9,877 bases of DNA. Origin: Oscillospiraceae bacterium. Lineage in GTDB: Bacteria; Bacillota; Clostridia; Oscillospirales; Acutalibacteraceae. The DNA is taken from contig JAISII010000083.1 in NCBI GenBank assembly GCA_031262125.1, positions 1-9,877 of the forward strand. The letters are read 5' to 3'. The translations under genes and the position numbers were made by a program. The number at the start of each line of letters is the position of its first letter. The first letter of the stretch is position 1. This document shows positions 1 to 5,505 of the stretch, piece after piece. A model generated the notes under the pieces. That model saw only the letters and a list, made by a program, of their open reading frames with translations, searched no databases and was not told the origin of the DNA.

Positions 1-78
1 ACCGGCGGCGGTGCAAGCTTAGAGTACCTTGAGGGCAAGGTTTTGCCCGGCATTGATGTTATTGCCGATAAAAACTAA
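1..78 (+). CDS. pgk: Phosphoglycerate kinase, C-terminal end (partial)
   Basis: The window opens inside this gene. Frame 1 reads TGGGASLEYLEGKVLPGIDV and then IADKN before a TAA stop at 76-78. The run TGGGASLE-(Y/F)-LEGKVLPG is the conserved C-terminal signature of phosphoglycerate kinase, which makes ATP from 1,3-bisphosphoglycerate in cytoplasmic glycolysis. The glycine-rich TGGG segment belongs to the nucleotide-binding side of the C-terminal domain. Only the last 25 residues are visible, so nothing can be said about the rest. The next gene, tpiA, starts 37 bases downstream with no terminator between them, which fits a pgk-tpiA-gpmI operon as in many Firmicutes. Confidence 0.93.
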   Translation, partial: TGGGASLEYLEGKVLPGIDVIADKN

Positions 79-115
79 TTAAACAAAACTAAATTTTTAC
101 AGGAGTATTTTCAAA

Positions 116-883
116 ATGAATAAAGCAAAAAGAAAAACAATAATTGCCGGCAACTGGAAGATGAACAAGACCCCGGCACAAGCAAAAGAGTTAATTTCGA
201 CGATTGCACCGCTGGTTAAAGATGCCGACTGCGAAGTTATTGCCTGCGTGCCTTTTATTGACATTACAGCCGCACAAGAAGCCGCACAAGGCACAAACAT
301 TAAGATAGGTGCCGAAAACTGCCACTGGGCAGAAAGCGGTGCCTTTACGGGTGAAATTTCGGCTGCAATGCTTGCAGACATCGGCAGTGAGTATGTTGTA
401 ATTGGGCATAGCGAACGCCGCCAATATTTTGGCGAGACCGACGAAACAGTAAATATGCGTGTTAAATCCGCACTTGCAGCAGGCTTAAAGGTTATTTTGT
501 GCGTGGGCGAGCTTAAAGAGCAGCGTTTGCAAGGCATTACACCCGAGCTTGTGGCATTGCAAACAAAAATTGCCTTGGGCGGAGTAACCGAGCAGGATAT
601 GAGCAGCATTATAATTGCATACGAACCAGTTTGGGCTATCGGCACAGGTTTAACCGCCACCGCCGAGCAAGCACAAGAGGTTTGCAAAATCATCCGTGAT
701 TGTTTGGCAGAGCTGTACGGGCAAGCCGTTGCCGAAGCCACTACAATTCAATACGGCGGCTCGATGAACGATGCCAACGCCGAAGAGCTTTTGGGCAAAC
801 CCGATGTTGACGGCGGTTTAATCGGCGGAGCATCCTTAGTTGCAGAAAAATTTGCGGCAATTGTTGCGGCAGGTTCAAAATAA
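116..883 (+). CDS. tpiA: Triosephosphate isomerase
   Basis: A 255-residue protein, the normal length for the family. It interconverts dihydroxyacetone phosphate and glyceraldehyde 3-phosphate in the cytoplasm. Visible landmarks: AGNWKMN near residues 11-17 with the catalytic Lys15 and Asn13; the electrophilic His98 in VIGHSERR; the catalytic base Glu170 in AYEPVWAIGTG, followed by flexible loop 6 (AIGTG, 174-178); and the phosphate-binding YGGSMNDAN (213-221) and GLIGGASL segments. The ATG at 116 has an AGGAG at 101-105, a good 10-base spacing. The gene follows pgk by 37 bases and precedes gpmI by 94 bases on the same strand, so co-transcription is likely. No abnormality was seen. Confidence 0.97.
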   Translation: MNKAKRKTIIAGNWKMNKTPAQAKELISTIAPLVKDADCEVIACVPFIDITAAQEAAQGTNIKIGAENCHWAESGAFTGEISAAMLADIGSEYVVIGHSERRQYFGETDETVNMRVKSALAAGLKVILCVGELKEQRLQGITPELVALQTKIALGGVTEQDMSSIIIAYEPVWAIGTGLTATAEQAQEVCKIIRDCLAELYGQAVAEATTIQYGGSMNDANAEELLGKPDVDGGLIGGASLVAEKFAAIVAAGSK

Positions 884-977
884 TTCTTTTTTAAAAAATA
901 AGCACAGCTTATAAAAGCAACTGTAGTCAGCAGTTTAGGCTATGCAAATATTGTACTAAAAGGTAACGAAACAAACA

Positions 978-2492
978 ATGAAAAAACCTTTAATTTTAAC
1001 AATTATGGACGGGTTTGGCTTTGCACCCCCTTACGGCAATGCAATTTATACCGCCAACACCCCGAATATCGACCGTATTTTTACCGACAACCCAATAACA
1101 AAAATCGGTGCGAGCGGCATGGACGTAGGCCTGCCCGACGGGCAAATGGGCAACAGCGAGGTTGGGCATACCAATATGGGTGCAGGGCGAATTGTTTACC
1201 AAGAGCTTACCCGTATTACAAAGTCGATTGCCGACGGTGATTTTTTTGAAAACCCGGCGTTTTTAAATGCAGTAAACAACGCAAAAACCAACGGCACAGC
1301 TTTGCACGTTTTCGGGCTATTGTCCGACGGCGGCGTACATAGCCACAACACCCACCTTTACGGCATTTTAGAGCTTTGCAAAAAAATGGGTCTAACCGAT
1401 GTTTACATCCATTGCTTTTTAGACGGGCGAGATGTTCCCCCCACAAGCGGTGCCGATTTTGTTAAAGAGCTTGAAGACAAAACGAATGAACTCGGCGTTG
1501 GGCAAATAGCCTCTGTTATGGGCCGCTATTATGCTATGGACCGTGATAACCGCTGGGACCGTGTATCAAAAGCCTATGCCGCAATGGTATATGGGCAGGG
1601 CGAGCTTGTAGAAAACCCCTATGATGCCGTTAAAAAGTCCTACGACGATGGCGTAACCGATGAATTTGTTGTACCCTTTGTTGTACAGGGCGGCAAACCA
1701 ATCGCAAGCGGCGACAGCGTAATTTTCTTCAACTTCCGCCCCGACCGTGCAAGAGAAATTACCCGTGCGTTTGTTGACCCCGCTTTTGACGGCTTTGAGC
1801 GTGAAAAAGGGTTCTTCCCTCTCACCTACGTTTGTATGACTCAATACGATGCAACAATGCCTAATGTAGAGGTTGCCTTTAAGCCGCAGTCGCTGGCAAA
1901 CACATTCGGCGAGTATATTTCCGCCAAAGGGCTTTCTCAGCTGAGAATTGCCGAGACTGAAAAATACGCCCACGTTACTTTCTTCTTTAACGGCGGCGTA
2001 GAAAAACAATACCAAAACGAGGACAGAATACTTGTGCATTCGCCCAAGGTTGCAACATACGATTTGCAGCCCGAAATGAGTGCCTATGAAGTAACTGAAA
2101 AATGCGTAGAGGCAATTAAAAGCGGCAAGTATGACGTTATTATTTTAAATTTTGCAAACTGCGATATGGTTGGGCATACCGGCGTTTTTGAAGCCGCAGT
2201 TGCCGCCGTAGAAGCGGTTGACACCTGCCTTGGGCGTGTGGTTGAAGCTATTGAAGAAATGGACGGCGTAGCTTTAATAACTGCCGACCACGGCAACGCC
2301 GACAAAATGTACGAACCTGACGGTTCGCCCTTTACGGCACACACAACCAACCCCGTGCCCTTCTGCGTTGTGGGCTACCCCTGCAACCTGCGTGAGGGCG
2401 GGCGTTTGGCAGACATTGCCCCCACTATGCTGCAAATTTTGGGCTTGCCCCAACCAGACGAGATGACCGGCACCAGCCTTATTACTAAGTAA
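978..2492 (+). CDS. gpmI: 2,3-bisphosphoglycerate-independent phosphoglycerate mutase
   Basis: A 504-residue protein, close to the usual 505-515. It converts 3-phosphoglycerate to 2-phosphoglycerate in the cytoplasm with two metal ions (usually Mn) and a phosphoserine intermediate. The N-terminal metal site is MDGFG (Asp11), with the nucleophile Ser60 in GQMGNSEVGHTNMGAGR. The substrate domain shows SDGGVHSHNTH (around 116-126), DGRDVPP and MDRDNRWDR. The second metal cluster is CDMVGHTG (Asp396, His400), TADHGNAD (Asp437, His438) and the final AHTTNPVPF. The ATG at 978 lies 14 bases after an AAAAGG ribosome binding site at 958-963. It is the last gene of the glycolytic cluster, since a strong intrinsic terminator follows 32 bases after the stop. 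Confidence 0.97.
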   Translation: MKKPLILTIMDGFGFAPPYGNAIYTANTPNIDRIFTDNPITKIGASGMDVGLPDGQMGNSEVGHTNMGAGRIVYQELTRITKSIADGDFFENPAFLNAVNNAKTNGTALHVFGLLSDGGVHSHNTHLYGILELCKKMGLTDVYIHCFLDGRDVPPTSGADFVKELEDKTNELGVGQIASVMGRYYAMDRDNRWDRVSKAYAAMVYGQGELVENPYDAVKKSYDDGVTDEFVVPFVVQGGKPIASGDSVIFFNFRPDRAREITRAFVDPAFDGFEREKGFFPLTYVCMTQYDATMPNVEVAFKPQSLANTFGEYISAKGLSQLRIAETEKYAHVTFFFNGGVEKQYQNEDRILVHSPKVATYDLQPEMSAYEVTEKCVEAIKSGKYDVIILNFANCDMVGHTGVFEAAVAAVEAVDTCLGRVVEAIEEMDGVALITADHGNADKMYEPDGSPFTAHTTNPVPFCVVGYPCNLREGGRLADIAPTMLQILGLPQPDEMTGTSLITK

Positions 2493-2524
2493 TAATTTTT
2501 ATTTTAGTTTATTTTGCAATTTTA

Positions 2525-2553
2525 AAAGCCCTCGTTTTAAAAACGGGGGTTTT
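2525..2553 (+). terminator. Rho-independent terminator after gpmI
   Basis: Bases 2525-2537 pair with 2541-2553 around a TAA loop, giving a 13-base-pair stem with two G-T wobbles and a core of CCCTCG against CGGGGG. The right arm ends in TTTT. It sits 32 bases past the gpmI stop. The same core occurs again at 6968-6996. Confidence 0.88.
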
Positions 2554-2580
2554 AGCGTCGGGTTTTTAAAAAATTTCTTG

Positions 2581-2596
2581 ATATTGTTTGCAATAT
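2581..2596. promoter_or_regulatory. Palindrome upstream of the -35 box
   Basis: ATATTG (2581-2586) and CAATAT (2591-2596) are perfect inverted arms around TTTG. The palindrome ends five bases before the -35 element of the next promoter, a position where an activator or repressor could bind. It could also be chance in AT-rich DNA; no regulator family is claimed. Confidence 0.35.
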
Positions 2597-2601
2597 TTTA
2601 A

Positions 2602-2630
2602 TTGAAAACCAACGCAGATTATGTTACAAT
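2602..2630 (+). promoter_or_regulatory. Sigma-A type promoter for the small membrane protein gene
   Basis: TTGAAA (2602-2607) and TACAAT (2625-2630) are separated by exactly 17 bases, near the vegetative consensus. Transcription would begin near 2637 and give a leader of about 63 bases ahead of the GTG start at 2700. Confidence 0.72.
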
Positions 2631-2632
2631 AG

Positions 2633-2643
2633 TACCACTGGTA
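2633..2643. promoter_or_regulatory. Operator-like palindrome at the predicted transcription start
   Basis: TACCA-C-TGGTA is a perfect palindrome with five-base arms. It weakly extends outward: the nine-base half TGGTAATAC matches the opposite arm at seven positions. It lies immediately after the -10 box and over the predicted start site, the classic place for a repressor. The TGGTA/TACCA half-sites recall some GntR-type operators, but no regulator gene is in view and this is only a resemblance. Confidence 0.4.
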
Positions 2644-2677
2644 ATACAAAGACTTTACTTTGGCAGTGGGAGTAAAG
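2635..2677 (+). promoter_or_regulatory. Leader with two mutually exclusive hairpins
   Basis: CCACTG (2635-2640) can pair with CAGTGG (2664-2669), and CTTTACT (2653-2659) can pair with AGTAAAG (2671-2677). The two stems interlock, so they cannot form as simple nested hairpins together; they would be alternatives or a pseudoknot. The structure ends six bases before the AGAGGAGG ribosome binding site (2683-2690). This is consistent with translational control but unproven, and no known riboswitch class was recognised. Confidence 0.35.
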
Positions 2678-2699
2678 CAGATAGAGGAGGACATATTAA

Positions 2700-3005
2700 G
2701 TGAGAAAAACTGTAAGAATCGTTTTGCTTGTTATAAATATTTTATCTTTTGTTAGTTGCTTAGTTATTGCAGCGTTTTTTCTAATCTGTGAATTCATCGG
2801 CTATGATAAAGGTAACGATTTTTTGAAAATGATTAAATTCCCTTTAAGCGATAACGGACTTATATGGTTGGGTTTGATTTTAACGGGGATTTATATTATT
2901 TTGTTTATTGTGAGAAAAAAATGTTTTGGAGAAACGGGATTTGCCATATGCAGAGACTCCAAGCGGCGGCACAAACCCCAACCCAAAAAGGACAATAAAA
3001 AATGA
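2700..3005 (+). CDS. Small two-helix membrane protein of unknown function
   Basis: A 101-residue protein that I do not recognise. It starts with GTG at 2700, supported by a perfect AGAGGAGG (2683-2690) nine bases upstream, which makes the unusual start convincing. Residues about 6-31 and 53-70 are strongly hydrophobic and should be membrane helices, joined by a loop with IGYDKGNDFLKMIKFPL. The C-terminal tail (about 71-101) is very basic and rich in Lys, Arg and Pro. It has its own promoter after the gpmI terminator and is flanked by palindromes. Its last 80 bases overlap, in another frame, an open frame that becomes antitoxin-like, so the basic tail may be a by-product of a recombination junction rather than the original C-terminus. 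Base composition is more AT-rich than the glycolytic genes. Confidence 0.72.
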   Translation: MRKTVRIVLLVINILSFVSCLVIAAFFLICEFIGYDKGNDFLKMIKFPLSDNGLIWLGLILTGIYIILFIVRKKCFGETGFAICRDSKRRHKPQPKKDNKK

Positions 3006-3207
3006 ACAAGGTGATTTAGCGGTTATGAGTATTGAAATTTTTGAACAGCTTAACGGAAAGCTTGAATTGTATAGACTGCTTGATGAAGGCAGAGCCGCAG
3101 TAAAAGCCGGAAAGAAACGTCCACTTGCCGACGTTATGAAAGATATAAAACAGGATTCGATTTGTTGCAGGGGCATTAGATTGATTGACAATTTTAAAAC
3201 CTTGTGA
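2926..3207 (+). pseudogene. C-terminal remnant of a Phd/YefM-type antitoxin
   Basis: The frame encodes 93 residues. From about residue 24 (base 2995) to residue 77 it reads TIKNEQGDLAVMSIE, then FEQLNGKLELYRLLDEG and KKRPLADVMKDI. This is the layout of the middle and C-terminal part of Phd/YefM antitoxins (xITKNGxGDLVVMS...GKLELYxLLDEG...RPxxxVMxDI). The N-terminal DNA-binding region that should precede it is missing: the upstream residues (METPSGG-like, Pro-rich) do not match and overlap the preceding gene. No convincing ribosome binding site serves the ATG at 2926; the ATG at 3025 would leave only the C-terminal helix. No complete RelE/ParE-type toxin follows. The last residues (GIRLIDNF) faintly recall a toxin fragment, but this is too weak to claim. 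Most likely a decayed toxin-antitoxin locus. Confidence 0.62.
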
Positions 3208-3213
3208 TATATT
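3185..3213 (+). promoter_or_regulatory. Consensus sigma-A promoter before the zinc module
   Basis: TTGACA (3185-3190) is a perfect -35 box and TATATT (3208-3213) a near-perfect -10 box, separated by 17 bases. The element lies inside the tail of the antitoxin remnant. Transcription should start near 3220 and give a leader of about 50 bases before the GTG at 3272. It is the best promoter seen upstream of the zinc genes. Confidence 0.75.
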
Positions 3214-3222
3214 GGAACAAAG

Positions 3223-3238
3223 CTATTAGCAATAATAG
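3223..3238. promoter_or_regulatory. Inverted repeat at the transcription start, possible metalloregulator operator
   Basis: CTATTA (3223-3228) and TAATAG (3233-3238) are perfect arms around GCAA, just downstream of the -10 box. The position suits a repressor such as Zur, but the sequence does not match the Zur (TCGTAAT-N-ATTACGA) or AdcR (TTAAC-NN-GTTAA) consensus. The regulator therefore stays open. Confidence 0.35.
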
Positions 3239-3271
3239 TTACTAAAATTTATAAAAAAGGAGTGTGCCGCT

Positions 3272-3571
3272 GTGAGCAAACAAAAAAAGCGTGTTGTTGC
3301 CGCAATGTTTTTGCTGGTTTTTGCGGTTGCACTTGTTTTTTCGTCTGTTTTTATAATAAGCCATGCCCACCACAACTGCACAGAAGACCATTGTGAGACT
3401 TGTGTGGCATTGCATATATGCCAAAATTTGCTGCAAAATTTGGCTGGCGGGCTGAAGGCTGCTGCAATTTTTGCTGCACCTTTGCTTTTGCTTTGTGCGT
3501 TGCTTTTGGGCAGCGAGCGGCTATTTTACGGCAAATCTTTAATTATAAATAAAATCAGGCTGAACATTTGA
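3272..3571 (+). CDS. Small membrane protein with His/Cys-rich motif, likely metal-linked
   Basis: A 99-residue protein starting with GTG at 3272, with AAGGAG (3257-3262) nine bases upstream. A basic N-terminus (MSKQKKR) leads into a first helix (about 8-29) and a second helix lies at about 62-80. Between them is HAHHNCTEDHCETC followed by VALHIC: His31, His33, His34, Cys36, His40, Cys41, Cys44, His48 and Cys50. By the positive-inside rule this loop should face outward, so it could bind zinc or another soft metal ahead of the ABC transporter. It lies in the same direction as znuA, 229 bases upstream, behind a strong promoter. I do not know an official family name. Similar short proteins with a His-Cys cluster occur beside Firmicute metal transporters (from memory, not searched). 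A role as metal buffer, sensor or delivery partner is inference. Confidence 0.75.
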   Translation: MSKQKKRVVAAMFLLVFAVALVFSSVFIISHAHHNCTEDHCETCVALHICQNLLQNLAGGLKAAAIFAAPLLLLCALLLGSERLFYGKSLIINKIRLNI

Positions 3572-3800
3572 AATTTTTAGAGTCTTATAAAAACTCAACA
3601 AGAGTATTTTGCTTTTTTAAAAAAGGGGCTAATTATACCCTTTTGCAAGCAAAATGCCGGTTGTTGTTGCGTTTTTAACGGCTCTTTTTGTTTTGCAAAT
3701 TATTTTTCTAAATTTTTGCAATCAAGAAAAAATTGCACCGCCTGTACAAATGGCGGGCGACTAACCTATAAGAAAAACAAAAATCGGAGGATTATTTTTT
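3572..3800. other. Intergenic region with nested hairpins before znuA
   Basis: This 229-base gap holds a nested stem: outer arms ATTTTGC (3606-3612) and GCAAAAT (3649-3655), inner arms AAAAGGG (3621-3627) and CCCTTTT (3638-3644). Part of it can refold as TTTTGC-AA-GCAAAA (3641-3654). Further on are spaced inverted arms TTGCAAA (3693-3699) and TTTGCAA (3715-3721), and a small CCGCC/GGCGG stem (3738-3756). No U-run follows the stems, so they are not clear terminators; read-through attenuation or mRNA processing between the small protein and znuA is possible. No promoter with both boxes well placed was found. The znuA ribosome binding site GGAGG is at 3786-3790. Confidence 0.4.
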
Positions 3801-4805
3801 ATGCGTAAATTTATTTCTATAGTTTTAACCTTGGCACTTTTTGCCGCACTTTTGGCAGGTTGCAGTACAAACTCAGGCAAAACAAACGACAGCACTGCCG
3901 ACCAAGCAACAAACAAAATCAGCGTTGTTGCAACCATTTTTGCACCCTATGACTTTGCACGGCAGATTGCGGGCGACAAAGCAAATGTTACTATGCTGCT
4001 GCCCCCGGGGAGCGAAAGCCATTCTTACGAGCCCACGCCGCAAGACATTATTACAATACAAAACTGCGATGTGTTTATCTATGTTGGCGGTGATTCTGAC
4101 GCTTGGATTACCGACATTTTAAGCTCGCTGGATATGACGGGTAAGCAGGTTGTTACTCTTATGGACTGCGTAGAAACAGTAGAAGAAGAAATTGTTGAAG
4201 GTATGGAAGACGACGAACATGACCATGCCGCAGGCGAAGAGGAACACCACGAGGAAGAGGTTGAGTACGACGAACACGTTTGGACTTCCCCACGCAACGC
4301 AAAGCTAATCGTGCAAAAAATCTCGGACGCTATGCAAGCCGAGGGTTCTGCCGATGCACAAACCTATCAGACTAACACCACCGCCTATCTTGCCAAATTG
4401 GATGAGTTGGATGCAAAGTTCCAAAATGTTGTAAACAGCGGCGAACGCACCGAAATCATTATGGGCGACCGCTTCCCCTTCCGCTATTTTGCAGATGCTT
4501 ACGGGCTTGAGTACTACGCCGCTTTTGCCGGTTGCTCAACCGAAACCGAGGCAAGTCCGGCTACTGTCGCTTTTCTCATCAATAAGGCAACCGAGGATAA
4601 AATTCCTGTTATTTTCCATTTAGAACTCTCTAACGAAAAAATTGCAAATACAATTGCCGAGGGTGCAAACGCAAAGGGTGCAGACGCAAAGGTTTTGCTA
4701 CTGCATTCATGCCACAATGTAACAAAAGACGATTTTAACAACGGTGCAACATACCTTAGCCTTATGGAAAACAACGTGCAAACCTTAAAGGAGGCACTGA
4801 GCTGA
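3801..4805 (+). CDS. znuA: Zinc-type ABC transporter substrate-binding lipoprotein
   Basis: A 334-residue cluster A-I (ZnuA/AdcA/TroA-like) metal-binding lipoprotein. The signal peptide ends in the lipobox LAGC with Cys21 as the lipidated residue, so the protein is anchored to the outer face of the membrane. Typical signatures are SHSYEPTP (His74) and DEHVWTSPRNA (His159). Between them is a charged loop (about 125-158) of Glu, Asp and His with DDEHDH and EEEHHEEE, characteristic of zinc binders. The third canonical His region instead reads MGDRFPFRYF (221-230), followed by GCSTETEASP (244-253) and a C-terminal HSCHN (302-306), so the metal site may be built differently. The ATG at 3801 has GGAGG ten bases upstream. 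The stop is one base from the znuC start. Zinc rather than manganese is inferred from the His-rich loop. Confidence 0.9.
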   Translation: MRKFISIVLTLALFAALLAGCSTNSGKTNDSTADQATNKISVVATIFAPYDFARQIAGDKANVTMLLPPGSESHSYEPTPQDIITIQNCDVFIYVGGDSDAWITDILSSLDMTGKQVVTLMDCVETVEEEIVEGMEDDEHDHAAGEEEHHEEEVEYDEHVWTSPRNAKLIVQKISDAMQAEGSADAQTYQTNTTAYLAKLDELDAKFQNVVNSGERTEIIMGDRFPFRYFADAYGLEYYAAFAGCSTETEASPATVAFLINKATEDKIPVIFHLELSNEKIANTIAEGANAKGADAKVLLLHSCHNVTKDDFNNGATYLSLMENNVQTLKEALS

Positions 4806-4806
4806 A

Positions 4807-5505
4807 ATGGCACTTATCACCTGTAATAACACCGCCTTTGCTTATGAGGGCAACATTGCCGTAAGCGGGCTTAGCTTCTCGGTTAATGCGGGGGATTATC
4901 TGTGCATTGTGGGCGAAAACGGTTCGGGCAAAAGTAAGCTTATTAAGGGTCTGCTGCGTCTTAAAGCTCCGCAAAGCGGCACGGTTTTAATGGGTGAGGG
5001 ACTCAAAGCTAACCAAATAGGCTATTTGCCGCAGCAAACGGCGGCTCAAAAAGACTTCCCCGCAAGTGTTTATGAGGTCGTTTTGTCTGGGAGGCTGAGT
5101 GCAAGGGGTATCCGCCCGTTTTATACAAAGCACGACAAGCAAATTGTCGCCGAAAACATAAAGCGGCTGGGCATAGAAAAGCTACAGCACCGCTGCTACC
5201 GTGAGCTTTCGGGCGGGCAGCAGCAGCGTGTGTTGCTCGCCCGTGCTTTGTGTGCCACACAAAAACTGCTGTTGCTCGACGAACCCGTTGCAGGGCTTGA
5301 CCCGATAGTTACGCAAGAGCTGTACCGCTTGATTGAGCAGATTAACAAAGACAGCGGTTTAACGGTAATTATGGTATCGCACGACATAGCAAGTGCGGTA
5401 AACTATGCAAGCCATATTTTGCATTTGCAGGGCGAGCAGGTTTTCTTCGGCACTACAGACGAATATGCAAAATCAAAAATTGCCGCAAGGTTTTTAGGGG
5501 GGTGA
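4807..5505 (+). CDS. znuC: Zinc-type ABC transporter ATP-binding protein
   Basis: A 232-residue ABC ATPase that energises metal import on the inner face of the membrane. It has a Walker A GENGSGKSKL (36-45), Q-loop LPQQ (74-77), signature LSGGQQQR (134-141), Walker B LLLLDEP (154-160), D-loop AGLD (162-165) and switch His192 in VSHD. The residue after the Walker A Lys-Ser is Lys44 where Thr is usual; Lys42 and Ser43 are intact, so ATPase activity is expected. The gene follows znuA by one base, with AAAGGAGG (4787-4794) lying inside the end of znuA. It overlaps znuB by four bases, which implies tightly coupled translation of the transporter subunits. Confidence 0.94.
   Translation: MALITCNNTAFAYEGNIAVSGLSFSVNAGDYLCIVGENGSGKSKLIKGLLRLKAPQSGTVLMGEGLKANQIGYLPQQTAAQKDFPASVYEVVLSGRLSARGIRPFYTKHDKQIVAENIKRLGIEKLQHRCYRELSGGQQQRVLLARALCATQKLLLLDEPVAGLDPIVTQELYRLIEQINKDSGLTVIMVSHDIASAVNYASHILHLQGEQVFFGTTDEYAKSKIAARFLGG

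Noticed and set aside
97..741. Long open frame on the minus strand opposite tpiA
   Set aside because: It is antisense to a clearly conserved tpiA, has no family features and no ribosome binding site; open antisense frames are common opposite biased coding sequence.
919..935. AACTG/CAGTT hairpin between tpiA and gpmI
   Set aside because: Only five base pairs with a seven-base loop and no U-run; too weak to call a terminator or regulatory element.
1566..2039. 157-codon minus-strand frame inside gpmI
   Set aside because: Antisense shadow of a conserved gpmI coding region with no recognisable domain.
3157..3207. Possible RelE/ParE toxin fragment at the end of the antitoxin frame (GIRLIDNF)
   Set aside because: Only eight or so residues resemble a toxin strand; not enough to support a toxin remnant.
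3201..3262. Zur or AdcR box upstream of the zinc module
   Set aside because: The inverted repeat CTATTA-GCAA-TAATAG matches neither known consensus, so only an unassigned operator was reported.
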